Origin: Antedon mediterranea
Lineage: Eukaryota > Echinodermata > Crinoidea > Comatulida > Antedonidae
DNA: 64,000 bases
Direction of reading: 5' to 3'
NCBI RefSeq assembly: GCF_964355755.1
Contig: NC_092673.1
Location: forward strand, 14,267,001 to 14,331,000
A program made the position numbers and the translations under genes. Below the pieces are notes generated by a model, which was not told where the DNA came from, did no database searches, and saw nothing but the letters and a program-made list of their open reading frames with translations. Below, in pieces: positions 36,328 through 46,989 of this stretch; positions within the stretch are counted from its first letter, which is position 1, and each line of letters starts with the position of its first letter.

Positions 36328-36650
36328 GGCTACCGGTTTTACTAAAGGGAGCACATTTATATCGGTATTTAGATGCGCTACCCAATATTTTATAATGGGT
36401 AGCACAGCTTAATGGGCATACTATAGCATTAGGCTACCGGTTTTACTAAAGGGAGCACATTTATATCGGTATTTAGTTGTGCTACCCAATATTTTATAAT
36501 GGGTTGCACAGCTTAATGGGCATACTATAGCATTCGGCTACCCGTTTTACGAAAGGGAGCAAAATATATCGGTATTTAGTTGTGCTACCCAATATTTTAT
36601 AATTAGTAGCACAGCTTAATGGGCATACTATAGCATTAAGCTACCCAAGA
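36328..36650 (+). repeat. 104-bp tandem repeat, about three copies
   Basis: Copies start at 36328, 36432 and 36536, with a partial fourth near 36638. Each reads GGCTACCGGTTTTACTAAAG, ATTTATATCGGTATTTAG, then CTACCCAATATTTTATAATG and ATGGGCATACTATAGCATT. Divergence between copies is low, so the expansion is recent. Confidence 0.85.
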
Positions 36651-38034
36651 GGGAAATTGTATTTTTATTTATTTTATATATTTATTTTATTCACAATATT
36701 TAACCAGGGTGGCCCAATCAGTCAAAAAGACTGGTTTCCCTTCAATAGTACTTAACAGTAACATAATAGAACTTCAACTACAGTAATGCCTTAAAGTTAC
36801 TTTTGAAAACATTTAAATTACTTAACGATTTAGTTTCTTCACTTAATGTGAAGATTAGCACCTTTCCATTTAAATGATTGCTTATATTACTCTGTTCTAC
36901 ATTTTTCCAGGGAAAGTGATTTGCAACTACTTCTTCTAAAATGATTTTCATTAGAAAAACTTTTTTCTAATAGTGCATTTACAAATAATATTTGTTAAAT
37001 AATTAATAGAAAAATATTTGCTATCGCCATTGTTATCGTAATAAAAAAAATACAATATTTCTTTTCTCCGCAGAGAAGAAGCGCGTCGCAAATATTTTGT
37101 GGATGCCACAACGATTCTCTATTTGGAGGATACTCGTAATGTTACCTGGTATGTTTGCTTCTCGCTATAAAGTTTGAGATCTTAAAGCTAGATGCAACAT
37201 ACCATTCAAGAAGGTATGGAAGCCAAGAAAAACTGCGGGTGGATGGGCATTAGACATTGACCGTCTCTATGAAACTTTAAAAATTAGATAGGATTTTCTA
37301 GAAAACGTGGATGGGCCAGAATTTTGGCGAACAAACATATGGACGACGGCCAACAACTGTCTTGTCACTATCTAATATCAATAGTTCCCAGGAGCTGGTT
37401 GGAAATAAGATGCATAGCCCTCATATGTTTTGGAGGGTTGGTGATGACCTGGAAGGCAACCTAATTTCAGAGGGGAAATGTATCTTAAACAACTGAATAA
37501 GAGAGCAGGAAAGAAAAGGAAATTCTGAATTTTTGTCTTGTGACTCAAAATGCCAAGACGCAATTGTTGGAGGTAAAGTTGGTCCACACAGGATGGATGG
37601 CTTTAACATTTATATGTCGTGCACCAAATCAGAGTAAAGTTTCGGTCAACATTGGAGAAAATGATTGATCGGGTTCATCCAGAAAAGTTATTAGATATCA
37701 AACTTGAAAATATGGGGATTTGTGTAGACCATGCAATTACACAAACAATGGAATATAAACTAGAGAAGTTAGTCAAGGAGCTTCTCAGTAAGATGTTTTT
37801 CCATATAAAAAATCATTTTTAACGTTTATTACCGTAGGCATATTTTGTTAAAACTTCCGTGAAAAAAAATGTATAATAGGCCTATTGTAAGCACAACATT
37901 AAGTTTCAATAACAAATATTAATTAAATCTCTACAGGTTAACCTTATTAATTGATGGTAGAGATGGCACTAAATATCGGGCCGCAAGAATACGTAGGCTG
38001 GAAGCAAATATTAAAGCCGGAGGGGTACACCGTC
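36651..38034. other. AT-rich stretch with unrecognised short open frames
   Basis: An acceptor-like site before 37079 opens a frame reading REEARRKYFVDATT, and 37619-37822 encodes a helical peptide (LEKMIDRVHPEKLLDIKLEN). Neither matches a family I know. The rest appears non-coding. Confidence 0.35.
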
Positions 38035-39359
38035 AGGGGCGCAGCCAGTGGGGGGGTCACGGGGGTCCTGACCCCCCCTTTTTTTTAGAAAAAATAAATA
38101 AAAACATGAGACAACAATACAGATCAAATCATCCTGGAGATACTGTGGAAGATTACTACCGAGCAGTATTACCAAATCAACTTCTTGATTACAAACCGAG
38201 TTAAAAACCCGTTTTTCTGCCGATAACAGGCCATGCTTTAAAATATTTGGCGTAGCACCCGAGTCTATAGTGAAGTGTAATGTTGAAGAAGTCTTCAAGG
38301 AACTTGAATTTGGTACGATGATCTGCCAAGACACGAACATCTTCATTCCGAGCTTCAGTGATGGAAGCGACTGTGTAAAATTAGCGGATCCAAATGTGTT
38401 CCCGAATGTGCGTGCACTTCTTCTAATCGCGTAGGCCTATGCCCGTAACGTCTGCTGAAGCTGAGTGGAGTTTTTCGACTTTATGGAGAACGAAAACCTG
38501 TTTGGAAAATCACATGTCTTATGAGCAGCTTTCGGGACTGTGCCTCATGAAAATACACTTTAACATGAACATTAATACAGAGAATGTCATTCGCGAATTC
38601 TGTCTCCAAGCCAAGAAGAATGTTCCAAACTTATGTTTAAAGATGCATCACGCGATGTCAAGAGCGCCGTTATAGTAACTAACGTAAAATGTATGATAAT
38701 AATTTAGAAGTTAGTTATTACAATTATGTATAAGCTATCACCTATACTATACATTCGAACAAAATAGGTATATTTTTAAACAAAATATTGTATGTACTGG
38801 GTATGATAAGCGTCTCACATACACACGGAGCCAAGATAGCTTCTTGGACTTGCACAGTGTATGAACTCCAACCTTACGGTTCTCATTTAATAACATCACT
38901 CCCTCCATGCTATCATTCTAATTTCTTTTTTCAAACTTTTGCATCTCTACGTTCATTTCATGCAACTTTTGTATTGGTGAAAAGGGAGGAATTCAAATAA
39001 TTCCTCCTCTGAGTTTACAGCCTCTCTACACAAATCAACAAACAAGCAAGAAAAAAAGTGTTTGTCTGTGGCAGCCTGGAATATAAAAATGTTCTGTAAT
39101 GAAAATGAGAGTTGTTTTTTGTTTTCTTTGTTTCAGTTTATTAGTGTTAACATTGTCATATTTGTGTGTGCGTAAACCGATTCAAATGATCTAGATTGCC
39201 CTAGACCGCCAAAGCTTCCAGGGGGCTTTGCCCCCTGGACCCCAACCGGGGGCCCTTGGCGGCCCCCTGGCCCCCAGCCCATGGTTGCTCGCTTCGCTCG
39301 CAAAATACTCACATATTGGTTGACCCCCCCCTTTAATTCTTTGCTGGCTGCGCCCCTGA
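38035..39359 (+). mobile_element. hAT-type DNA transposon copy with both ends and a decayed transposase
   Basis: The left end CAGGGGCGCAGCCAG (38035-38049) is complementary to CTGGCTGCGCCCCTG (39345-39359). Both are followed inward by GGGGGGGTCA/TGACCCCCCC. The transposase 3' part is on the + strand in pieces: NHPGDTVEDYYRAVLPNQLL (38127-38186), a shifted RFSADNRPCFKIFGVAPESI (38210-38270), FPNVRALLLIA, and the hAT dimerisation domain at 38439-38675 (PVTSAEAEWSFSTLWRTKT, LSGLCLMKIHFN). The N-terminal half and catalytic core are absent, so it is an internally deleted, non-autonomous copy. Flanks share ACCGT on both sides, but an exact 8-bp duplication is not present. A GC-rich 3' block (39215-39300) recurs at 61575-61670. 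Confidence 0.75.
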
Positions 39360-39539
39360 CCGTGACAAAGATGGGGGTTTTCATATTCGGATTACGAAAA
39401 AGTAGGACGAAACGGGACAGAAAGAAGAGGAAGTGGGCCTATTACCAATACCAGTAAAAAAAAAGGAAAAGCGCTGTGAATAAACGGTTAGAATCTGAGC
39501 ATACTGTAGACAACAAAACCTACAGTATAGTCAGGAAAT

Positions 39540-40053
39540 AAACAAACTAAATAAAGAATTAGCACCAACTTACATAATAAACAGATTTAATATCAAAGAA
39601 AATCATTATGACACAAGATCTCAAGATCAACTAATGCTACCTAAACCTAGAACAGACTATACAAAACGGAGCCTGTCTTTAGAGGTGATAAATTATGGAA
39701 TGAACTAAGTAATTTAATATGAATGTAGATGTGTAAATTAAGATTTTCAGTTTTTAGTTAAATTCTTATTAATAATTTAATTAATATCTTTAGTATTAAG
39801 TTTAATTATTTAAGTAAAAATAGACTTATGCTCTGTTCATTTTGATGTTTATTCTTTTGTAAATTTGGCTTTTACAATCTATTGTAAAATTTTAATTCAT
39901 TCTAGTTTAAGTATAAATTAAGATAAACTGTTGTTGTTACTTGTTTAATTGTTAAATTTGATTTATGTATGTCTTACAGCCTTGTCGAAAAACACCATTG
40001 AGGTGAACAAGTGTTACCGTGATTAAATAAAGTTTTTATTATTATTATTATTA
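39540..40053 (+). mobile_element. 3' end of a CR1/L2-like LINE with ATT microsatellite tail
   Basis: 39560-39720 encodes YIINRFNIKENHYDTRSQDQ, LMLPKPRTDYTKRSLSFRG and KLWNELSNLI, the extreme C-terminus of ORF2 in CR1/L2-type non-LTR retrotransposons. About 300 bp of AT-rich 3' untranslated sequence follows, then TTAAATAAAGTTTTTATT and (ATT)n ending near 40053. It is 5'-truncated, the usual fate of LINE insertions. Confidence 0.6.
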
Positions 40054-40057
40054 ATTA

Positions 40058-40455
40058 GAAGTCGAGAAATTGAAAAGAAGAAATTTGGAGTATAAAGAAA
40101 GCAATTTAAAGGCTATGTTGGATAAAGAACAAGAGCTAAGGTAGAAATCAGTACAAGAAACTACTTGTTCAGACCATATTCCAAAACTCAATTATAATGA
40201 TTTTAATAATTTAAAAATGACAATTGGAAAAGGCACATTTGGAGTTGTGCGGTTGTATCGCTACAGAAACCAACGCGTTGCAATAAAACAGTTTAAAAAT
40301 CCTAAACGTTTAAGAAAAGAGAATCTTCGAAAAACTATAATAAAAGAAGCTAATATGATGCTTTCCATTAAACCGCATCCCAACCTAGTAAAGTTTGTAG
40401 GATGAATACCATCTATGGACCCACCTAGTCTTGTTACGTTCTTTGTTAAAGGTAA
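40058..40455 (+). pseudogene. Protein-kinase N-lobe exon with coiled-coil lead, broken
   Basis: One frame runs from an acceptor (ATTAG, 40057) through a charged coiled-coil-like segment (EVEKLKRRNLEYKESNLKAM), hits TAG at 40142, then reads the glycine loop IGKGTFGVVRLY, the ATP-lysine strand VAIKQF and an alpha-C-like segment ending HPNLVKFVG. TGA at 40403-40405 is followed by PPSLVTFFVKG and a GT donor near 40452. The catalytic loop and DFG motif are missing, so it is one or two exons of a kinase gene. With two in-frame stops it is a dead fragment next to copy C of the 32.7-kb repeat. Confidence 0.55.
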
Positions 40456-41090
40456 TTACCATCCTTGTATAGTGGAATCTTCTGACTGACGTCATCAAGT
40501 CAGAAAAGGTCACCAATCCTCATAACACTCATAGGATTCTACTATTAAATGAAGGCACATATTAATCCAAGGTATATTGAATTTTGTGCTGTGAGTTTGT
40601 TTAAAAAACAGTTCACAGTAGATTTAGTACATCTACATTACAGTAAGTGAATAATGTAGAGTCACTTGGACAGGAAATTAAAAATGGAAAAAGGTTGTGC
40701 ATATTATTTATTTCTTAGCAGTATATTCCCATTTTAGAGGTGTTGAAACATTATCTGGCTCAAAATGATGTTTGGATAAGCACACATCAAGTGTAGAACG
40801 TCACATCATCCTCATTTATTAGTTGGTTATACAAATCCCCTTTTTTCTCCTTTACCATGCCACCTAGAGTCTGGGACGACTGAGTCGACACAACTTGTGC
40901 TGACCGAGGTTCAATTAGACTGATCCCTGAAAAGCGACGAAGGCGTTTCCCCTACTTCGGTTTGGGTTTTTTTTGGCATGGTTGGAATTTCCCTTTTTTC
41001 GTATTAGTTTATGTACATGGTACCAATTTCACCAATAATGAATATTTTAATCATAATCCCCATGCATTATGGTTATTGAGTCAAGATACA
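40456..41090 (+). repeat. Repeat unit, copy C (partial), interrupted by the DIRS-like element
   Basis: Shares with copies A and B the phrases CTTGTATAGTGGAATCTTC, CCTCATAACACTCATAGGATTC, ACATTATCTGGCTCAAAATG, and CATGCATTATGGTTATTG followed by GAGTCAAGATACAG. It stops exactly at 41090, where the next element begins; sequence corresponding to the continuation in A and B is not found after 42516. Confidence 0.6.
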
Positions 41091-42516
41091 GCCCTTTTCC
41101 ACGAAGTGCGAAACATTTACGAAAAGAAGAATTTAGCGGTAGCTCACCTCCGTGATAAATGGGAAAGTCCGCTATAGCGCCCTCTAGTGGGACCACTCCC
41201 ACGTAATACCGTCATCATTTCTTTTCGTATCGTCGTACTGACAACACAAAGTTTTTTAAGAGAAGATTGGAATTCCAAGGAATTCAAGAGACTAATCAGA
41301 GTCAAGCTAGCCGAGGCTAAGTTTATCGTTTTATAAAGAATTAGATACGTTGGAATACGTTGCCTCGTTTGCTTAAACAAGGCAGAAATGCCGTTCTTTA
41401 TCGTTTAATTTGAACTTGACACGTTGGAAACCGTCAGAAATATTTGTAGAGTTCACCGGCTGAGTGTAGGCAACAAATAACAATAGAATATCAGTCAGGC
41501 GTATTGTAAACAACAAACTACTTACGCTAGGTTAAATAGGCTGTCTGTTAAACAGTATTGTGTGTCTGTTAGACAGGTGTTTGCCCGCCAGTATGCCAAA
41601 GCAAGAGTGCGTTCAGTGGGGCCCGCGTTCGACTGTAAAGTGAGATTGCCACATGCGATGCATTAAGTGCCGTACCTGTAGCCAAGGCGAGCCTTGCGAC
41701 GTTTGCGTACGTTGGACTCCAGCCAAATTTGCATCGTTACCGCAGCTCATGGAACGTACTGTTGAAGATATTCCGGAGGAGACCGCGCCTGAGTGGTAGC
41801 TACACACGATGTCGTGCCACGCGAGGAAGAGCCTCTTGCGGATGAGGTTATTCTTGGCGCCGCGCCTGTTCCCGCTGCTGCCTCTGCGATCCTACTGAGT
41901 TGTCTCCGGCGATTCTGCATGCCATTGCGGCGGCGGTTAGGGCTATACCAAGGGACAAGCCTGTGGTGGCCCCAGTTCAACGTCCTCCTATTCCGTACTA
42001 TCCAGTGCCCCCTCCTCAGACACCACTACCACCTTTTTCTGAGGGTCCTCCGATGGAGGAAGGCTACTCAAGCGATCAGACTATGGTCACGCCTTGGATG
42101 AGGAGAGAGCCGCATCGCTTAGGGGCTCGGCGAGGAGGGATTACAGGCGCTCGTGAACAGAGTTCTTCCGGCGGTACTGGTATATCTGGGAATCAACTTC
42201 TCTCCTTGAGCCTAAGCCGACGCCTTCTACTAAACGGTTCTCGACTTTCGGCGTGCGTACACCGCTTAGAAAAAGTACTACCTGTCCGGTGGTGCCTCTC
42301 GACCAGGAGTTGGTCGACCGCTTAGATACGTTTGCTCGCGATTCAACATCAACACGTCGAGCAGCACCGTACGACGATACGAAAAGAAATGATGACGGTA
42401 TTACGTGGGAGTGATCCCACTAGAGGTCGCTATAGCGGACTGTCCCATTTATCACGAAGGTGAGCTACCGCTAAATTTTTCTTTTCGTAATTGTTTCGCA
42501 CTTTGTGGAAAAGGGC
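41091..42516 (+). mobile_element. DIRS-like element with 148-bp inverted terminal repeats and decayed gag, internally deleted
   Basis: 41091-41238 and 42369-42516 are inverted copies (start GCCCTTTTCCAC; roughly 93% identical by eye). The interior is GC-richer. From 41594 one frame reads MPKQECVQWGPRSTVK, a stop, then a Cys cluster (CHMRCIKCRTCSQGEPCDVC and VRWTPAKF) like the N-terminal Cys motif of DIRS/Ngaro Gag. A proline-rich region follows (41950-42050). No reverse transcriptase or tyrosine recombinase segment is present, so the copy is 1.4 kb and non-autonomous. Inverted ends without a visible target-site duplication fit DIRS integration. A foldback DNA transposon that captured this sequence is the alternative. 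Confidence 0.55.
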
Positions 42517-42868
42517 TTATGTCGGGTTTATCCAGGTAAGCAGGCACAATATAGACCGTTGTTACTTGTATAGATGATGGTATTAAATTGGTTATTGTAC
42601 CATTTTAACTTATAAGGAGAAATTTAAGTCAGACTTACTTTGTAAGTAATGGAAATGCCTATGCACAACAAGATTAGGTTTTAAAAAGAACTGGTGATTC
42701 GGTGACGCGACGCATGGGTATAAAACAATAACTAGAATCTAATGATTTATACAACATACCGGCAGTAAGTTTCAGATGGTGCACCTAATTTACACTTTCA
42801 GACATCCAGATATACTTCTCAAGTGGTTTAAAAAATTTGTAATAATTATATTTTTTCTCTTTTTAGGT

Positions 42869-43777
42869 ATCTATAATAGCTCTGGGTGAATCAATGAAGC
42901 GGGAGGCGATGTTGTTTGGGAAGCGGAGAAAAGTACACGACTGAGTTGCGGTCTATTCGGCGCATCGTGCCGGTTGCCAGCTTTGTCAAAGTGGTAGCAG
43001 ATTTTGAGGCGTCGATGTATGCGAAATGACTGGATGCTTTATTTCATTATACACAGGTAAAAATACAAATTTTTGTTATTTTAGCATTTCCTTTTTTTTT
43101 CATCTTTCAACTGTGCTGCACTAAAAATATGTTATAACAACAATTATTTCATTTCCCTGTTTTTTCTTATGTTCCTATCTTTAACTATGCTGCACCAAAA
43201 ACTAAACGCTGGAATAATGTTATGTTATGCATGTTTTCTTATCTTTCTCTTAGGCTATCATTCGCAAGGTCCAAGAAGTTGGCCTTCCAACACGTCTACA
43301 TGCAGGAACCAAACACCATTTTTTTTGCCAGTGGAGCATGTACATGCTGTCTTTCATCGTCTGGAACAGGTTGCAGGCAACTCAACACTAATATTGGCAA
43401 TGATGACGTACATGCGGATTTATGAAGATGTTTTTACTTCTATGGATTGGACTGTTTTTCGGCAGCAAATCAAGACAAACATTGATGTAGAAGGGTAATC
43501 ACCACACCAATGTCTTAACCAAAAGCAAAGAATAGTAAGAATAACTTCAAACATTCATTTTGTCAACAGCTTAGTTTTGTCTTTCACATGCGTATTGTTT
43601 TTTTTTTATCCACAGCTAATGTACACTTCTACTTACTCTGTAAGGGTTGACGGTTTCGATCCATGCAAAGTTGGTTGGCAGCGAAGAAGACATACAGAAC
43701 CAGTCATGCAATACTGCACGAGCAACGGATCGTCTGAACCAGTTGTGGGTCGAATACGTCCCATAACTACTTATTAG
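42869..43777 (+). pseudogene. MULE-type transposase exons, decayed
   Basis: Exon 1 (to donor at 43058) reads IRRIVPVASFVKVVADFEAS, an in-frame TGA, then LDALFHYTQ. Exon 2 (43254-43494) continues AIIRKVQEVGLPTR. After a shift in the T8 run at 43320-43327 it reads LPVEHVHAVFHRLEQ and WTVFRQQIKTNIDVEG. Exon 3 (43616 on) reads ANVHFYLLCKG and, shifted, ATDRLNQLWVEYVP. These are the DFE, FH-x2-QAI-RK and N-x-DVEG landmarks of the MULE/FLYWCH transposase core. The N-terminal FLYWCH domain is absent here, but a FLYWCH exon lies at 48060-48264 downstream, in the wrong order. Confidence 0.6.
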
Positions 43778-44409
43778 CGTTATTTTAAATTGTTTCTAAT
43801 TTTATTGTTTTTAATTAAATTTTTCAATATATTTACTTTGATCTTTATTAATTTGCAGTATAATTGTTATTATGCTAGCTACTGTACCTTCACACACACG
43901 GTCCGAAAATAAACAAAATCTAAGGGGATAGTTTACGGTATCTAAAGGAAATTAGGGAAAATGTGATTTTTTTTGCTTGTTCAATAAACACAAAATTAGA
44001 CTGAAGAAGGCAAATTCTTCACATTAACAGGTTTTAAATACTATTATTATTCAGCTTTTTTTTTAAAGAGCAACACAATTATTGTTTTTTTACATTGTAC
44101 GTTTTTTAATTTCTGCCACCAATTATGTTTTAACATCCGCTGTACAAATGGAACCATCACACTTTATAGCAATTAGTAAAACTAATAGGGGTTATTCAGT
44201 CATTAATGATATGGTGCCATATACCAAGACATACCATACTTTTGCAGCAGCTGCCAACAGAAATCCTAAAATCCATAGCACATCAGTACCACTTTTAAGT
44301 TCAAGGGAAAAATAGGGGGTATTCATTTGCTCATATACGCAAAAGTTGCGAGTGCTGAATGGCCTATGTTATCCTTCAATTGTCCAAAGCCAATAGAGAA
44401 CCTAAATTC
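43778..44409. other. Spacer with one unrecognised exon-like open frame
   Basis: The frame at 44120-44315 reads MEPSHFIAISKTNRGYSV and INDMVPYTKTYHTF. The HF-x-AI and ND layout resembles the C-terminal part of some cysteine peptidases of the ubiquitin-hydrolase type, but the match is too weak to name it. The remainder is AT-rich. Confidence 0.25.
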
Positions 44410-45116
44410 ATCCGACCTTTCTACACAGGAATTGCCAACTGGTTCCAACAATATAAGTACCAAAGAAAAAAATTCAGTAGATGATTTAAACAAAATGCCG
44501 TTTGATCCTACTTGACAAGTACCACAGGAATTGCCTATTGGTTCCAAGAATTTAAATACCAAAACCAATTCAGTAGATGATTTAAGCAAAATGCCGTTTG
44601 ATCCTACTTGACAAGTACCACAGGAATTGCCTATTGGTTCTAAGAATTTAAATACCAAAACCAATTCAGTAGATGATTTAAGCAAAATGCCGTTTGATCC
44701 TACTTGGCAAGTACCACAGGAATTGCCTATTGGTTCCAAGAATTTAAATACCAAAACCAATTCAGTAGATGATTTAACCAAAATGCCGTTTGATCCTACT
44801 TGGCAAGTGCCACAGGAATTGCCTATTGGTTCCAAGAATTTAAATACCAAAACCAATTCAGTAGATGATTTAAGCAAAATGCCGTTTGATCCTACTTGGC
44901 AAGTACCACAGGAATTGCCTATTGGTTCCAAGAATTTAAATACCAAAACCAATTCAGTAGATGATTTAAGCAAAATGCCGTTTGATCCTACTTGACAAGT
45001 ACCACAGGAATTGCCTATTGGTTCCAAGAATTTAAATACCAAAACCAATTCAGTAGATGATTTAAGCAAAATGCCGTTTGATCCTACTTGGCAAGTGCCA
45101 CAGGAATTGCCTATTC
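44410..45116 (+). repeat. 96-bp minisatellite, about seven copies, coding-like in both strands
   Basis: Copies begin every 96 bp from about 44420 (CAAGTACCACAGGAATTGCC, GGTTCCAAGAATTTAAATAC, AATTCAGTAGATGATTTAAG). The + frame encodes a 32-residue unit (QVPQELPIGSKNLNTKTNS plus VDDLSKMPFDPTW). The codon at its end is TGG in some copies and TGA in others. The minus frame is open for 248 codons across the array only because the unit length is a multiple of three. Copy 1 is diverged, copies 2-7 nearly identical. It may be an expanded exon of a lost gene. Confidence 0.8.
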
Positions 45117-45279
45117 ATATACCGGTATATGACATTGAATGAATAAAGGAAGAAAAAAACCATGGTCAAATTTTTTAACTGAAACACCCGACAATTATCT
45201 TGCTCGCATGTCACAAAATGGTACATTTGGAGATCATTTAACACTACAAGTTGTTTTTGAATTATTTTACATTTAGATA

Positions 45280-45385
45280 ATTGTAGTCATCGCAGTTTTC
45301 ACATTTGTGGGTGATGCGTTTTTACATTTGTGGTTGTTCTCACATTTGTGGGTGATGTGGTTGTTCTCACATTTGTGGGCCCTTC
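45280..45385 (+). repeat. Short imperfect tandem repeat TCACATTTGTGGGTGATG
   Basis: The phrase CACATTTGTGGGTGATG(C/T)G occurs twice in full, with two shorter versions (TACATTTGTGGTTG, CACATTTGTGGGCC) between 45299 and 45379. Low-copy local duplication with no gene. Confidence 0.6.
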
Positions 45386-45457
45386 CCTACCTAGACCTAC
45401 TTTAGATCTGACTAGGCCCATTTGTTTTGTTTTATTTGTGCATTGTATATATTATAG

Positions 45458-45611
45458 GTGATCAAGTTGAGGCTAAATTCAACCATATGTGGGATACACC
45501 TCGAAAAAATATAGAAAAACAAAGGAAGGCAAGGCGAAGTGGAGCAGGTGCTATGATGATACAAATGGGCAAAGCAGATGGAGATTTTGTTGCCACATAT
45601 GCAACCAAGAA
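45458..45611 (+). pseudogene. Isolated MADF-like exon
   Basis: An acceptor (ATTATAG) opens a frame with VEAKFNHMWDTPRKNIEKQR, KARRSGAGA and then, in a partly shifted register, MGK..., ending at AAGAAA|GTAAGT. The V-x-KF-x-MWDT ... K-x-SGAG layout is that of the middle of a MADF (MYB/SANT-like) DNA-binding domain. Neither neighbouring MADF exon is present. The BESS exon at 10549-10853 could come from the same gene family. Confidence 0.35.
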
Positions 45612-45799
45612 AGTAAGTTCCGTTGGAATATTCTAAATAACCAACTATTTTATAAACATGTTTCCTAAACATGGTTGGGCATTTATTAGCCAATAGATGG
45701 TTTAGCTGACTATTAGACCATCATTGGGTGTGCTCAACCTTTTCACAGTGAAGTAAATTCTAAAATACAAAGAAAATAATCACTGTAAACTACTGTAAT

Positions 45800-46950
45800 A
45801 AATGTTTAATATAACCAAATTATTTTCGAAGTGAAAGGTAAACTCTTGTACTGTATGTATTTCTTTGAATATTGATATCAGTTATAGGTCTAGGCCCTGA
45901 GACATTAATATTATTTAAATAGACAAAGGTTACAAATCGGCAAAAATCTTTACAATGGATGATGGTCATGCATATGGTCATAATTGTAACACATTCTTAT
46001 GTCTGAGCATGGTCTGAGGCTATGTTCAGACCCATGGCGTAACTAAGCATTTATTTTTTTTTAAATATAGTACAGCCATAAACTTGTCCAGTCTAGTCTT
46101 CCTGTGGATGCAGATGCAGACTTTGATATAAAGCTTAATGGTGGTGTCGATATAGCAATCCCTGAAGTACTGAAAAAACATTTAGCATTGTTCATACTGA
46201 AAACAAGAGAGTATCATATCCTCATCAGTCAAAATAATCAAGCTGAACATTTTTTCCACCACCTAATTTTGGACAGAGAAGATAGAGAGTACCCCAAATA
46301 GTACGGGAGGCCATTTACATCAAAAAGAAGAAACCTTCTCTAAATCGTCATCAGGTCATAGAACACTCATAGGATTCTTTTAGTGAAGGCATGTGAATTT
46401 TTTTGCTGAAATTTTTTTTAACACCAAGTTCTGAATACTGGTTTAAAAAAATATTGTGTTTTAGATTTGGCAATGGTTGAGTCACAAGAATGTATCCTTG
46501 GAGAGGACATATAAATATGGAAAAAAAGGTTGTGCATACTTATCAGTATATTCCAATTTTAGGTTCCAATTATTTGGCTCAAAATGATGTTTGGACAAGC
46601 ACACATCAAGTGTAGAATAGTATACAAAATCCTGAGTTATTAGTTGTTTAAAGTGGTCAAATATCATTTTCGTCGTAATCCCAATGCATTATGGTTACGA
46701 GTTTGAAGTTGTAAATACTCTTGGGGCTAAGAGATGCAAACAAAAACTACAAGCATTCTATTTTGTAGTTGAGAATTTTGAGTGAAGATACAGAAGCACT
46801 AAAAAATCCATCTTGCACACCTTGTACATACTGTAAGTATGTACAAGGAAATCCCAAGGCCTTTGATCACTGATTTAAACATTTTGGAAACTACAGGCAT
46901 TATACTTGTTAATGGACATCAGTATCATCGACTAGGATTTATTGGTAAGC
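45800..46950 (+). repeat. Repeat unit, copy B, with decayed gene fragment
   Basis: Best second copy of the 32.7-34.1 kb unit. It contains the same coding-like block (46107-46300: VDADADFDIKLNGGVDIAIP, EVLKKHLALFILKTREYH) and the block at 46885-46945, NILETTGIILVNGHQYHRLG. Small deletions distinguish it from copy A. Frames are broken. Confidence 0.6.
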
Positions 46951-46989
46951 ATAAGTGGCAATACAAGACTTATTTTATTTAGATTGCCA

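Noticed and set aside
39133-39384. 83-codon minus-strand open frame
   Set aside because: Lies over the GC-rich end of the hAT element; non-coding there.
41747-41980. 77-codon minus-strand frame
   Set aside because: Shadow in the GC-rich interior of the DIRS-like element.
44323-45069. 248-codon open frame on the minus strand
   Set aside because: It exists because the 96-bp repeat unit is a multiple of three and happens to lack stops in that frame; no known domain, and copy 1 diverges without coding-type constraint.
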